DNA from: Synechococcus sp. WH 5701
GTDB lineage: Bacteria; Cyanobacteriota; Cyanobacteriia; PCC-6307; Cyanobiaceae
DNA: 64,000 bases
NCBI RefSeq assembly: GCF_000153045.1
Contig: NZ_CH724160.1
Location: 887,499-951,498, forward strand
Reading direction: 5' to 3'
The notes under the pieces were generated by a model that saw only the letters and a program-made list of their open reading frames with translations, was not told where the DNA came from and searched no databases. This document shows positions 1-9,279 of this stretch, in pieces. The stretch's first letter is position 1; each line of letters begins with the position of its first letter. A program made the position numbers and the translations under genes.

Positions 1-382
1 GGGTGACCCGGCCTGGGATGGCGTTGGATTCATGCAGCACCACCGGCACGCCGCACCAGCGGGCCGCCAGGATCGCGGGGGCGGCGATGTACCCACCGGT
101 GCTGAACACCAGGCCGATGCCCTCCCGCCGGATCAGCCGCCTCACCGCCACGCTGGATCCGATCAGGCGCAGCAGTTGCCAGAGCTTGCGCAACCCCTTG
201 CCCTGCAGTCCCCCCGCCCGGATCGTGTGCAGGGGGTAGCGGCTGGGCACGAGCTCGCGCTCGAGGCGGTTGGGCACCCCCAGCCACTGCACCTGCCAGT
301 CTTCGGGCAGGGCCTCCGCCACCGCCAGAGCGGGGAAGAGATGCCCGCCGGTGCCGCTGGCCGCGATCAGGAGCCTGGACAT
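1..382 (-). CDS. murG: MurG, UDP-GlcNAc transferase (N-terminal part)
   Basis: This is the first ~127 residues of MurG; the gene runs off the left edge. MurG adds GlcNAc to the undecaprenyl-linked muramyl-pentapeptide to make lipid II at the inner face of the cell membrane. The N-terminal glycine-rich loop reads [13 protein letters not shown] (residues 8-20), the classic donor/acceptor-site motif. Further on come [12 protein letters not shown] and [14 protein letters not shown], both family hallmarks. The ATG at 380-382 gives [13 protein letters not shown], the normal position for the family start. The identity is certain; only the C-terminal half is missing from view. Confidence 0.95.
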   Translation of the reverse strand, partial: MSRLLIAASGTGGHLFPALAVAEALPEDWQVQWLGVPNRLERELVPSRYPLHTIRAGGLQGKGLRKLWQLLRLIGSSVAVRRLIRREGIGLVFSTGGYIAAPAILAARWCGVPVVLHESNAIPGRVT

Positions 383-454
383 GGAGCTTCGCTGATGCGC
401 GCGGAGCGCTACCGGGGCGCGCCTAACTTAAAAGGGCCGCCATGGCTGACCCCG

Positions 455-1204
455 ATGCCGCAGTCCCGCCCGTTCCTCGCCGCGTTGCTCGCGGCCTCGG
501 TGGTCGCCGCGCTGCCGGCGGCCAAGGCCGCTCCGCCGACTCCGGCCCTGCTCCAGAGCCTGGAGGCAGCGCTCAACAGCGGCCAGTCCTCGAATCTGGC
601 TGCCCTGGTGGAGTCTGGCCCTGGCCTGGATCCTGCCCGGCTGGAGGCCCGCTACAAGATCCTGCGCGACCGCTTCCCGGATGCCCGCTGGCAGGTGAGT
701 CCAGGCACCCCCTTGCGGGATGGCCGCCCCACCGTGGCGATTGTGGTGAGCGGCAGCCGCTCCGAAGGCCCATTCCGCTATACCCTTCAGGCGGAGCAGC
801 TCCTCGCCCTCAGTGCCACCGGCTCCCGGCTGAACGGCCAGGAGTTGATCCGCGAAACCACCACCCTGCGCAGCGGTGAGGCGAACCTGCCGGTCAGCGT
901 GCTGATTCCGGATGCGGTGCTCACCGGTCAGCGCTACGACGTGGATGTGGTCTTCGATGAACCGCTCGATGGGGCGGTCGCCGCCGGTGGCATCGCCGCG
1001 ATCACCCCGGCGCAGATCAGCGCCCTGGAAACCCCTGACCTGGAGCTGGCCGCTCTCGGTGGCGGAGGGCTGTTCAAGTCGGTGCAGGCGCCCCTGACGC
1101 CTGGCAGCCAGACCTGGGCCGTGCTGCTGGTGCATCCCAAGGGCATCGTCAGCACCACCAAGCGCGTGCGGGTGGTGGCCGACAAAGCCGCGCTCACCCC
1201 CTGA
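455..1204 (+). CDS. Secreted protein of unknown function
   Basis: A 249-residue protein with a Sec-type signal peptide (MPQSRPFLAALLAASVVAALPAAKAA, cleavage expected near residue 26). The mature part has no motif I recognise. It looks like a mixed alpha/beta domain: a helical stretch around residues 30-70, then beta-rich sequence with VAIVVSGSR and YTLQAEQLLAL. The start is the ATG at 455, directly before the signal sequence; an upstream ATG at 442 is in another frame. The gene overlaps the convergent dehydrogenase gene by 11 nt. I cannot assign a function. Confidence 0.8.
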   Translation: MPQSRPFLAALLAASVVAALPAAKAAPPTPALLQSLEAALNSGQSSNLAALVESGPGLDPARLEARYKILRDRFPDARWQVSPGTPLRDGRPTVAIVVSGSRSEGPFRYTLQAEQLLALSATGSRLNGQELIRETTTLRSGEANLPVSVLIPDAVLTGQRYDVDVVFDEPLDGAVAAGGIAAITPAQISALETPDLELAALGGGGLFKSVQAPLTPGSQTWAVLLVHPKGIVSTTKRVRVVADKAALTP

Positions 1205-2096
1205 GGGCGTCGGGGCCCAGGTCTGGCTGGAACCACCGGGCCAGCGCAGACACATCCTCGTCGCCGTGTCCGGCGGCGATCAGGGCATCTTCGATCCCGG
1301 CCACGCTGGTGCTGATCGGCAGGGTCACTCCGGCCATGGCGGCCGTTTCGAGAGCGATAGCCAGATCCTTGCGGTGCAGGGTCAGGCGGAAGCCAAGGGG
1401 GTAGGTGTTCTCGATCATCTGGCCGGCACGGTGCTGCAGGGCCCAGGAGCCTGCGGCGCCCCCTTCGAGGGCGGCGCAGACCTGCTGCAGCGGCAGCCCC
1501 AGGGCCCTGGCCAGAGCCAGACCTTCCGCCAGGGCGGCATAGCTCCCGGCCACCAGGATCTGGTTGACGGCCTTCACCTGCTGGCCTGATCCCACCGGGC
1601 CGAAGTGGCTGATCCGGCCGCCCACCACCTCCATCAGGGGCCGGGCCCGCTCCAGCTGGTCGCTGGCGCCTCCCACCAGCAGGGAGAGCGTGCCGGCACG
1701 AGCCCCCTCGGTCCCTCCGGTGACCGGGGCATCGAGATAGCCCACCCCCAACTCGCCCAGGCGGGCGGCCAGGCGCTGGCTGGTGGCTGCCGCAATGGTG
1801 GAGAAGTCGATCACCAGGGAGCCTGAAGTCACCGACTCGGCCACCCCGGCTGGGGCAAAGAGCACCTCCTCAACGGCGGTGTCATCGCTGAGGCAGAGGG
1901 CGATCAGCTCCGCTGAGGCCGCCGCTTCAGCCGCTGTGGCTGCCCTGGTGGCTCCTGAGCTGGCCAGGGGCTCTTCCGCCGCCCGGGTGCGGTTGTGGAC
2001 GGTGAGGGGAAACCCAGCCGCCAGCAACCTCTCCGCCATCGGCGCACCAAGGGCCCCCAGCCCGAGGAAGGCCACGGCCGGGAAAGATCTGGTCAT
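1194..2096 (-). CDS. NAD(P)-dependent beta-hydroxyacid dehydrogenase
   Basis: A 300-residue enzyme of the 3-hydroxyisobutyrate / tartronate-semialdehyde / glyoxylate-succinic semialdehyde reductase family. The Rossmann motif is FLGLGALGAPMAERLLAAGF near the N-terminus. The family substrate-binding motif is DAPVTGGTEGARAGTLSLLV around residue 117-136. The catalytic lysine lies in GQQVKAVNQILVAG. It oxidises or reduces a small beta-hydroxyacid or semialdehyde in the cytosol; the substrate cannot be read from sequence. The ATG at 2096 was chosen because it sits just before the Rossmann fold. Confidence 0.9.
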   Translation of the reverse strand: MTRSFPAVAFLGLGALGAPMAERLLAAGFPLTVHNRTRAAEEPLASSGATRAATAAEAAASAELIALCLSDDTAVEEVLFAPAGVAESVTSGSLVIDFSTIAAATSQRLAARLGELGVGYLDAPVTGGTEGARAGTLSLLVGGASDQLERARPLMEVVGGRISHFGPVGSGQQVKAVNQILVAGSYAALAEGLALARALGLPLQQVCAALEGGAAGSWALQHRAGQMIENTYPLGFRLTLHRKDLAIALETAAMAGVTLPISTSVAGIEDALIAAGHGDEDVSALARWFQPDLGPDALRG

Positions 2097-2167
2097 CAGT
2101 CCTGCCCGTTCAGTTGGCACCTGGTGATCCGGCTAGAGGAGCATGGACCTTTGGAACCATCATCACC

Positions 2168-2617
2168 ATGTCCTTCATCCGCAGGGCCCAGCTTGTGCTG
2201 ATCCCGCCCGCCGCCGCCGCCCTGGCGATGCTGCTGCAGGTGGGCTCAAGCCAGGCCCAGACCGGCGCCGCTCCCAGCGTCCGGCCTGCACCAACGCGCA
2301 TCCAGCTGACCCCCAACCAGAAAAGTGAGCTGTTCAAAGGGCAGCGCAGTCTGTCGTTGAAGGCCCATAGCGACCAGATCAGCATCCTCCAGAAAGGAGA
2401 GCGCTGTCTGAATGAGGCCAAGGACCTGGAGGCACTCAGCGCCTGCCGCCAAACGGAACGCCAGGCCAGGCGCGAGCTGATGAACAGGAACCGGGAGGAG
2501 GCCCGGGCCCTGCATCAGCGGCTGGGTCTACCGGTTCCCCAAGGCCGCCGCGGTGACGGCCCCCGTGGCAAGGGCGGCAAGGCCGGGGCCTGGTCGGATC
2601 CGGCTGACCAGATCTGA
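2168..2617 (+). CDS. Small secreted charged protein
   Basis: A 149-residue protein with a clear signal peptide (about residues 1-30, ending SSQAQA-like at VGSSQAQ). The mature chain is rich in Arg, Lys, Glu and Gln and predicted helical (LTPNQKSELFKGQRS, then CLNEAKDLEALSACRQTER). It holds two cysteines and ends in a basic Gly-rich tail (RRGDGPRGKGGKAG). The helical, Gln/Arg-rich layout is reminiscent of periplasmic CpxP/Spy-like chaperones, but no LTxxQ pair is convincing, so I leave the function open. It converges with pgk, 6 nt apart. Confidence 0.7.
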   Translation: MSFIRRAQLVLIPPAAAALAMLLQVGSSQAQTGAAPSVRPAPTRIQLTPNQKSELFKGQRSLSLKAHSDQISILQKGERCLNEAKDLEALSACRQTERQARRELMNRNREEARALHQRLGLPVPQGRRGDGPRGKGGKAGAWSDPADQI

Positions 2618-2623
2618 GCGGCT

Positions 2624-3829
2624 TCAGGCGTCGTCGAGGGCGGCGACGCCGGGGAGCACCTTGCCCTCGAGCAGCTCGAGGCTGGCACCACCGCCGGTGG
2701 AGATGTGGCTCATCTTTTCGGCCACGCCCACCTTTTCCACCGCTGCCACGGAATCACCGCCGCCGATGATCGTGCAGCAGCCCTTGCCGCTCAGCTCGGC
2801 CAGGGTGTGGGCCACACCGTTGGTGCCGGCGGCGAACTTGTCGAACTCGAACACGCCCATGGGGCCGTTCCAGATCACCGTTTTGCAGTCGGCCAGGGCG
2901 GCCTGGAAGGCCTTGAGCGAATCCGGGCCGATATCGAGACCCATCCAGCCGTCGGGGATCACGTTCACCGAGGTGGTGAGGGTCTTGGCGTCGGGTGAGA
3001 AGGAGTCGGCCAGCACCACATCGGTGGGCAGCAGCAGCTGAACGCCCTTGGCCTTGGCCTTGGCCTCCAGCTCCTTGGCCAGCTCCAGCTTGTCCTCCTC
3101 CACCAGGCTCTTGCCCACCGCCAGGCCACGGGCCTTGTAGAAGGTGAAAATCATTCCGCCGCCGATCAGCACCTTGTCGCACTTGTCGATCAGGGCTTCG
3201 AGCACGCCGATCTTGCTGCTCACCTTGGAGCCGCCCACGATCGCCGCCAGGGGACGCTTGGGCTCATCGATGGCGCCCTGAAGGTATTGGAGTTCCTTCT
3301 CCATCAGGTGACCGGCCACGTTGGGCTTGAGGTATTCCGTCACGCCTTCGGTTGAGGCATGGGCCCGGTGGGCCGCACCGAAAGCGTCGTTCACGTACAC
3401 CTCGGCCAGAGCCGCCAGCTTTTTGGCGAATTCGGTGTCGTTCTTTTCTTCTTCGGCGAAGAAACGCACGTTCTCCAGCAGCACCACATCACCGTCGGCC
3501 ATGGCCGCCACCTTGGCCTCGGCATCGGGGCCGATGCAGCTGTCGGTTTTCACGACCGGTTTGCCCAGAAGCTCGCTCAGACGGGCGGCCACCGGGGTGA
3601 GGCGCATCGCTTCGTTCACTTCGCCCTTGGGTCGGCCGAAGTGGGCGGCCAGGATCACCTTGGCGCCCTTGGAGATGAGGTCGTGGATGGTGGGCAGGGC
3701 CGCACGGATGCGGGTGTCGTCGGTGATGGCACCGCTCTCATCCAGAGGTACGTTGAAGTCGACCCGCACCAGAACACGCTTGCCTTGCAGATCGGCCGCG
3801 GACAGGCTGGTCAGGGATCGCTTCGCCAT
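2624..3829 (-). CDS. pgk: Phosphoglycerate kinase
   Basis: A 401-residue phosphoglycerate kinase, the normal family length. It transfers phosphate between 1,3-bisphosphoglycerate and ADP and serves both glycolysis and the Calvin cycle in the cytosol. The signature RVDFNVPLD is at residues 22-30. [10 protein letters not shown] lies in the hinge/nucleotide region, [10 protein letters not shown] follows, and the nucleotide-binding GGGDS is at about residues 356-360. The ATG at 3829 gives the standard N-terminus. It appears to be a single-gene unit. Confidence 0.98.
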   Translation of the reverse strand: MAKRSLTSLSAADLQGKRVLVRVDFNVPLDESGAITDDTRIRAALPTIHDLISKGAKVILAAHFGRPKGEVNEAMRLTPVAARLSELLGKPVVKTDSCIGPDAEAKVAAMADGDVVLLENVRFFAEEEKNDTEFAKKLAALAEVYVNDAFGAAHRAHASTEGVTEYLKPNVAGHLMEKELQYLQGAIDEPKRPLAAIVGGSKVSSKIGVLEALIDKCDKVLIGGGMIFTFYKARGLAVGKSLVEEDKLELAKELEAKAKAKGVQLLLPTDVVLADSFSPDAKTLTTSVNVIPDGWMGLDIGPDSLKAFQAALADCKTVIWNGPMGVFEFDKFAAGTNGVAHTLAELSGKGCCTIIGGGDSVAAVEKVGVAEKMSHISTGGGASLELLEGKVLPGVAALDDA

Positions 3830-3966
3830 GGGGTCTGGGGAGATCGAGGATGGGAGAGATTAACCCGCAGCCCTCGGCCCAGGCTCCAGGCGGGCGCTAG
3901 GACAAGTGGGGCGGCACGTTCTGTCCGACCCTTGCGCCGGGATGGCGACCACTGGATGGCGAACCC

Positions 3967-4350
3967 ATGTTCAACACTGTTCTGTTTCCGATCGACCAGA
4001 GCCGCCAGACCATGGACACGGCGGCCGTTGCCCTGAAGCTGGCCCTGCAGCACGGCAGCCGCCTGGTGGTGCTCTCCGTGGTGGAGGCCGAAGAGGGCCT
4101 GATGCACGACGCCGCCGCCGTGGAGCGGCTGCTGGAGCAGGCCCGCAGCCATTTCGAGCAGGCTGGTGTGGCCTGTGAGGTGATTGAGCGGGAAGGGCGG
4201 CCCGCCTTCGTGATCGGGGATGTGGCCGACGAGATCGATGCCGACCTGATCGTGATGGGCACCCGTGGCCTCTCCCTGGAGGCCGATCAGCCCAGCACCG
4301 CCTCGCGGGTGATCCAGCTGGCCCCCTGCCCCGTGCTGGTGGTGCCTTGA
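3967..4350 (+). CDS. UspA-family universal stress protein
   Basis: A 127-residue single-domain UspA protein. It starts MFNTVLFPIDQSRQT, the usual first strand plus Asp, and ends in the family's last strand (CPVLVVP). The region corresponding to the ATP-binding G-2X-G-9X-G(S/T) motif is GTRGLSLEADQPSTASRVI, with the first GxxG present but the last glycine replaced, so ATP binding is uncertain. The stop codon overlaps the start of the RbgA-type GTPase gene (TGATG), so the two are probably co-translated with the ribosome-assembly gene. Confidence 0.9.
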   Translation: MFNTVLFPIDQSRQTMDTAAVALKLALQHGSRLVVLSVVEAEEGLMHDAAAVERLLEQARSHFEQAGVACEVIEREGRPAFVIGDVADEIDADLIVMGTRGLSLEADQPSTASRVIQLAPCPVLVVP

Positions 4351-5261
4351 TGGAGGGGATCGCCACGCCCGCCGCGGAGGGCCTCAGCCAGTCGGCCCCC
4401 GCGATCCAGTGGTATCCGGGGCACATCGCCAAGGCGGAGCGGCAGCTGTTCACCCAGCTCGCCAAGGTGGATCTGGTGATCGAGGTGCGCGATGCCCGCA
4501 TCCCCCGGGCCACAGGCCACCCACGCCTGCAGCGCTGGATGAAGGCCAAGCCGCGCCTGCTGGTGATCAACCGCCGCGACATGATCAACGAGGCGGCGCG
4601 CCAGGCCTGGGACCATTGGCTGCGCAAGCGGGGCGAGACCCCCTGGTGGTGCGACGCCAAGGTGGGTACCGGCGTGAAGCAGTTGCAGGAGGCGGCGATC
4701 CGCGCCGGATCGCAGCTCAACGCCCGCCGGGCGGGCCGTGGCATGCGGCCGCGGCCGGTGCGCGCCCTGATGCTCGGCTTCCCCAACGTGGGCAAATCAG
4801 CCCTGATCAACCGCCTCGTGCGCCAGAAGGTGGTCGACAGCGCCCGCCGCGCCGGGGTCACCCGCACCCTGCGCTGGGTGCGCCTGGGCCAGGAGCTGGA
4901 TCTGCTCGATGCCCCCGGGGTGCTGCCGCCGCGCCTCGATGACCAGCGCGCCGCCCTGCTGCTGGCCCTCTGCGACGACATCGGCCAGGCCGCCTATGAC
5001 GGCGAAGCGGTGGCCGTGGCGTTTCTGCGCCTGCTCGAGACGCTGCAGCAGCATCCGGCAGCGGGCATCTCTTCCGGCGGTGTGCTGGGGCGCTACGGCG
5101 TGCCGGTGCCCTCCCCGATGGATGGCTGGAGCTGGCTGGAGGCCGCCGCCGCCCGCCACACCAGCGGCGACACGGCCCGCATGGCCCAGCGCCTGCTCGA
5201 CGACTTCCGCCGCTCCCTTCTCGGTCCGATTGCTCTGGAGCTGCCCCCTGATCCGGCATGA
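4350..5261 (+). CDS. rbgA: RbgA/YlqF-type ribosome biogenesis GTPase
   Basis: A 303-residue circularly permuted GTPase that helps late 50S subunit assembly. The permuted motif order is visible: G4 as NRRD at residues 74-77, then G1 GFPNVGKS at 143-150, then G3 DAPG at 187-190. The N-terminus WYPGHIAKAERQL is the family hallmark. The ATG at 4350 overlaps the previous stop by one base. The stop overlaps the next start (ATGA), so the stress protein, this GTPase and the pseudouridine synthase form a coupled unit devoted mostly to ribosome maturation. Confidence 0.95.
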   Translation: MEGIATPAAEGLSQSAPAIQWYPGHIAKAERQLFTQLAKVDLVIEVRDARIPRATGHPRLQRWMKAKPRLLVINRRDMINEAARQAWDHWLRKRGETPWWCDAKVGTGVKQLQEAAIRAGSQLNARRAGRGMRPRPVRALMLGFPNVGKSALINRLVRQKVVDSARRAGVTRTLRWVRLGQELDLLDAPGVLPPRLDDQRAALLLALCDDIGQAAYDGEAVAVAFLRLLETLQQHPAAGISSGGVLGRYGVPVPSPMDGWSWLEAAAARHTSGDTARMAQRLLDDFRRSLLGPIALELPPDPA

Positions 5262-6205
5262 CTGGATTCGGCGAAGGAGAGGGGGAGCTGCTCACGCTCC
5301 AGTACCCGAAGCCGCTGCCGATGCGGCTCGACCGCTGGCTGGTCGCGCAACGCCCGGAGCAGAGCCGGGCCCGCATCCAGAAGTTCATCGATGCCGGCTA
5401 CGTGCGCGTCAATGGCGTCACCGGCCGGGCCAAGACTCCCCTGCGGCTCCACGACGAGGTGCAGCTGTGGATGCCGCCGCCCGAACCACTGCCCTACCTG
5501 CTGCCCCAGCCGATCCCGCTCGATGTCCTCTTCGAGGACGCCCACCTGATCGTGCTCAACAAGCCGGCCGGCCTCACCGTGCATCCGGCGCCGGGCAACC
5601 GCGACGGCACGCTGGTGAACGGTCTGCTGCACCACTGCCCCGATCTGCCCGGCATCGGCGGTGAGATGCGCCCTGGCATCGTGCACCGCCTCGACAAGGA
5701 CACCACCGGCTGCATCGTGGTCGCCAAGAGCCAGGAGGCTCTGGTGCGGCTGCAGGTGCAGATCCAGAAGCGGGTGGCCTCAAGGGAATACCTGGCGGTG
5801 GTGCATGGGGCGCCTGCGGCCTCCAGCGGCACGATCGTGGGGGCGATCGGCCGTCATCCCGCCGATCGCAAGAAGTACGCCGTGGTGGCCGAGGAGAAGG
5901 GTCGCTTCGCCTGCACCCACTGGACCCTGATCGAGCGCCTCGGCGATTACTCCCTGCTGCGCTTCCGGCTCGACACCGGCCGCACGCATCAGATCCGCGT
6001 CCACTGCGCTCACATCGGCCATCCGATCGTGGGCGATGTCACCTATAGCCGCTGCCGCAAGCTGCCGCTTGAGCTCCCGGGCCAGGCCCTGCATGCGGTG
6101 GCTCTCGGCCTGGATCATCCGATCAGCGGTGAGCGGCTGGCCTTCGAGGCTCCCCTGCCGGAGCCGTTCGAGCGCCTCCTCCACCTGCTGCGCCAGCGCT
6201 GCTGA
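5258..6205 (+). CDS. rluD: RluD-family 23S rRNA pseudouridine synthase
   Basis: A 315-residue RluA/RluD-type pseudouridine synthase. An S4 RNA-binding domain spans about residues 20-80 (RLDRWLVAQ ... SRARIQKFIDAGYVRVNG). The catalytic motif HRLDKDTTG is at 143-151, with the essential Asp at 146. The C-terminal half carries RTHQIRVH, also family-typical. It isomerises uridines in 23S rRNA. The exact target site cannot be fixed from sequence, but S4 plus RluD-like length favours the helix-69 enzyme. It overlaps the GTPase gene by 4 nt. Confidence 0.93.
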   Translation: MTGFGEGEGELLTLQYPKPLPMRLDRWLVAQRPEQSRARIQKFIDAGYVRVNGVTGRAKTPLRLHDEVQLWMPPPEPLPYLLPQPIPLDVLFEDAHLIVLNKPAGLTVHPAPGNRDGTLVNGLLHHCPDLPGIGGEMRPGIVHRLDKDTTGCIVVAKSQEALVRLQVQIQKRVASREYLAVVHGAPAASSGTIVGAIGRHPADRKKYAVVAEEKGRFACTHWTLIERLGDYSLLRFRLDTGRTHQIRVHCAHIGHPIVGDVTYSRCRKLPLELPGQALHAVALGLDHPISGERLAFEAPLPEPFERLLHLLRQRC

Positions 6206-6232
6206 TCCAGTCCACCGCAGCGAACCCCCACA

Positions 6233-7582
6233 TCAGACGGCCCGGCGCAGCTCCTCCTCCGTCTCCTCGCGCATCAGATCGAACAGGGTGTCACGCTCGA
6301 ACAGATCAGCCACGGCGATGGCGGCGAGTACGGCGAAGCCGATCGGCAGCAGCAGGGCGTAATCCTTGCTCAGCTCGAAGCTGAGCAGGATCGCCGTCAG
6401 AGGTGTGCGGGTGAGCGCCCCCAGAAAGGCGGCCCCACCGGCGAACAGGAGGGAGGCGGGAGCGTAGTGGACCACCACCAGGCTGAATTCCCTCAGCAGC
6501 GTCCCCAGGGAGGCCCCTACCACCAGGGCCGGGGCGAGGATGCCCCCAGGGGCCTCCGCCGCCACCGCCACCGCCGTGCCGATGGCCTGGACCACCAGGG
6601 CCAGCAGGGCCAGCACCGGCGTCGTCAGGCCCAGCAGGGCGTCGAAGCCCAGCTTGTCCGGGCTGTCGAAGGAGGAGGGCAGCGCCGCCGCCCCTGCGCC
6701 GATCACCAGCCCCACCAGGGGCAGCAGCTGCCAGGGGGGTAACCGCCAGCGCCGGAAGAGGAGCAGCAGGCGCAGCACCCAGCGCTGATACTGCATGGCC
6801 AGCAGTCCGGCCAGCACCCCGAGCAGCAGCAGGAAGGGGATGTCCACCAGGCGGAAGGTGTCGATGCGGCTGGGGTCGACCACGACCGGGGTCAGGTTGC
6901 GCATCCAGGCCGGCGATGTCGGCGCGGCCGAGAGCAGGCGCGTCCAGGCCACCGTGGCGAAGGTGGCGAAGGTGGCGATCGCGTTGACGCGGATGTCTGC
7001 CTTCTTGAGCAGTTCCTCGAGGGTGTAGGCCAGACCCCCCAGGGGGGAGTGGAAGATGGCGGCGAGGCCGGCACCGCTGCCGATGGCCACGGCCGACCGG
7101 CGGGTGCTCCCCTTGGCGCCCACCACTCCCGCCGATTCCTTGGCCATGGAGGCCCCGATCTGGATGGAGGGTCCTTCGGGCCCCACCGGCAGGCCACCGC
7201 CGATGGCGACGCCGCTGGCCAGCAGCTTCACCAGGGCTACCTTCCAGCCCATCGGCACGGGCAGTCCCCGCAGCCAGACCATGACCTGAATGATCCCCGA
7301 GCCCTTGGCGCCGGGTTCGACGCCGCTGATCAGCGCACCGGCCAGGCCGCCCCCGAGTGCCCCCATCAGTGGCAGCACCAGCAGGCGGGGCAGGCGGGAG
7401 GCCAGCTGCAGGCGCAGGCCGTTCACCGCCTCGATCTCGAGGGCATAGACCCAGATCGCCACCCCGACCCCCAGGCCGATGGCGTTCACCAGCAGGAACA
7501 GCATCAGCAGCCGGCGGAGCTTGACGAGCCGCTGGTTGGGAGTCACCTCCACCGTCAGGCCACCGCGGGTAGGCGCGGACAA
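6233..7582 (-). CDS. ClC-family chloride channel/transporter
   Basis: A 449-residue ClC protein with about ten hydrophobic segments, acting in the cell membrane. The ion-path motifs are GSGI (94-97), GPEGPSIQIG (134-143, gating Glu at 136) and PGGILAPALVVGA near the C-terminal third. The second motif normally reads GREGP; the Arg is Pro here. There is no C-terminal CBS pair, so it is the short bacterial form. The first 12 residues overlap the end of the ABC gene, so the true start could be a GTG a few codons further in. Confidence 0.92.
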   Translation of the reverse strand: MSAPTRGGLTVEVTPNQRLVKLRRLLMLFLLVNAIGLGVGVAIWVYALEIEAVNGLRLQLASRLPRLLVLPLMGALGGGLAGALISGVEPGAKGSGIIQVMVWLRGLPVPMGWKVALVKLLASGVAIGGGLPVGPEGPSIQIGASMAKESAGVVGAKGSTRRSAVAIGSGAGLAAIFHSPLGGLAYTLEELLKKADIRVNAIATFATFATVAWTRLLSAAPTSPAWMRNLTPVVVDPSRIDTFRLVDIPFLLLLGVLAGLLAMQYQRWVLRLLLLFRRWRLPPWQLLPLVGLVIGAGAAALPSSFDSPDKLGFDALLGLTTPVLALLALVVQAIGTAVAVAAEAPGGILAPALVVGASLGTLLREFSLVVVHYAPASLLFAGGAAFLGALTRTPLTAILLSFELSKDYALLLPIGFAVLAAIAVADLFERDTLFDLMREETEEELRRAV

Positions 7583-9174
7583 GCCTCCACCAGCTGGCGC
7601 GTGATCACGGCCTGGGGATGCTCGAGCATCGGTCCGGCGGGTCCTTCCTCCACGATTCGCCCCCCGTCAAGCACGATCAGGCGCTGGCAGAAGCCGCTGG
7701 CCACCGCCAGGTCGTGGGTCACAAAGATCAGGCCCAGGCCCAGGCGGCCCTGCAGCTGCCGCAGCAGGGCCAGCACCTCGGCCTGCACTTCGGCATCGAG
7801 CATGCTCACGCTCTCGTCGCAGAGCAGCACCTTCGGCTTCAGCACCAGGGCGCGGGCGATGGCCACCCGCTGCTGCTGGCCCCCGGAGAGCTGACGCGGC
7901 AGGCGGTTCTCGTAGAGCTCGGGCGGCTCCAGCCCCACGGTGGCCAGCCCTTCGCGGGCCCTGGCTCGGGCTTCGGAGCGGCTGGCCAGACCATGGATCA
8001 GCAGGGGATCAGCCACCGCTTCCCCCACCGTCATGCTCGGATTGAGGCAGGCCAGCGGATCCTGAAACACCATCTGCAGGCTGCGGCGAGCCCGGGCCAG
8101 CTCCGCCCCGCCCATCCGGAGCAGGTCCCGGCCCTCCAGGCTCACGCGGCCGCCCCGCACCGGCGTCAGACCCATCAGGGCACGGCAGAGGGTGCTCTTG
8201 CCGCAGCCTGACGCTCCCACCACCCCGAGGGTTTCACCCGGCCCAAGGCGCAGGCTCACCCCATCAACGGCCTTCAGCCAGCGCCGACGCCAGGGTGGTG
8301 AGGGCAGCGGATGCCAGCAGCGCAGTTCCTCCAGCTCCAGCAGGGGTGCTGCCTCGGCTGAGGGCGGGGTGTGGCTGCCTTCGCGGGCGCGGGCCGCGGC
8401 CACCAGCCGCTGGCTGAGCGGAGCCCTGGGAGCGCTCAGCAGGCTGATCGCCGGTGCCTCCTCCACCACCTGTCCATGGTCGAGCACGGCGATGCGCTGG
8501 CACCAACGCCCCGCCATGGCCAGGTCGTGGCTGATCAGCAGCAGGGCACTGCCGCTTTCGCGGCAGAGGTCGGTGAGCTCGGCCATCACCTGGGCCGCCA
8601 CGGCCACATCCAGGCTGGTGGTGGGCTCATCGGCGATCACCAGCGCCGGCTCCAGGGCCATGGCCAGGGCGATCGCCAGCCGCTGGCGCATGCCGCCGCT
8701 GAACTCATGGGGATAGCTGCCGTAGCGATCCGGGCCGATGCCCACCCGCGCCAGCAGCTGCTGGGCCCGCTGGCGCACCTGGGCCCGATCCCAGGCGGGG
8801 CGATGGGCCGAGAGGGTGTCGCTGAGGTGCTCCCCGATGCGCAGCAGCGGGTTCAGCCGTGTCATCGGGTCCTGGAACACCAACCCCACGGCTTCCCCCC
8901 GCAGTCGGCGCAGGGCCGGACGCTTCAGCACGCGGGGGTCCTCGCCCGCCAGCCGCAGACAGCCGCTGCAGCGGCTGCCGGGTGGGAGCAACTGCAGCAC
9001 CGCCCGCGCCACCGTGCTCTTGCCGCAGCCGGAAGGACCCACCAGGGCGAGGGTGTCACCGGAGCCGAGGCGCAGGTTGAGGCCATTGAGGGTGGGAGCC
9101 CCGCTGCCGCCCGGATAGCTCACGATCAGGTCGCTGATCTCCAGCACCGGCTCGGCGGCACGCGTGTCGGCCAT
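7555..9174 (-). CDS. Fused double-ATPase ABC transporter protein (Dpp/Opp type)
   Basis: A 539-residue protein with two complete ABC ATPase domains in tandem, like a DppD-DppF or YejF/GsiA fusion. Domain 1 has Walker A GPSGCGKST (46-54), signature FSGGMRQR and Walker B ADEPTTSLD. Domain 2 has GASGCGKST, signature LSGGQQQR and Walker B LLCDESVSMLD, with Ser-Val in place of the usual Pro-Thr. It should power uptake of peptides or a related solute. No permease or binding protein lies beside it. The ATG at 9174 is chosen because upstream codons are antisense to the Rel gene leader. Confidence 0.93.
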   Translation of the reverse strand: MADTRAAEPVLEISDLIVSYPGGSGAPTLNGLNLRLGSGDTLALVGPSGCGKSTVARAVLQLLPPGSRCSGCLRLAGEDPRVLKRPALRRLRGEAVGLVFQDPMTRLNPLLRIGEHLSDTLSAHRPAWDRAQVRQRAQQLLARVGIGPDRYGSYPHEFSGGMRQRLAIALAMALEPALVIADEPTTSLDVAVAAQVMAELTDLCRESGSALLLISHDLAMAGRWCQRIAVLDHGQVVEEAPAISLLSAPRAPLSQRLVAAARAREGSHTPPSAEAAPLLELEELRCWHPLPSPPWRRRWLKAVDGVSLRLGPGETLGVVGASGCGKSTLCRALMGLTPVRGGRVSLEGRDLLRMGGAELARARRSLQMVFQDPLACLNPSMTVGEAVADPLLIHGLASRSEARARAREGLATVGLEPPELYENRLPRQLSGGQQQRVAIARALVLKPKVLLCDESVSMLDAEVQAEVLALLRQLQGRLGLGLIFVTHDLAVASGFCQRLIVLDGGRIVEEGPAGPMLEHPQAVITRQLVEACPRLPAVA

Positions 9175-9279
9175 GGGACGCGGCGGATCAGGACGTGCTC
9201 GCACAGCATGGGAGAGCTGCGGGCGCAGCCGTGGTTTTGTTGCGTGATCTGCATACGATGGGAGCAGAAGCGTCTGGTG

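Noticed and set aside
8371-9279. Upstream extension of the Rel/SpoT frame
   Set aside because: It runs antisense to the ABC ATPase gene; the family N-terminus fits the ATG at 9280.
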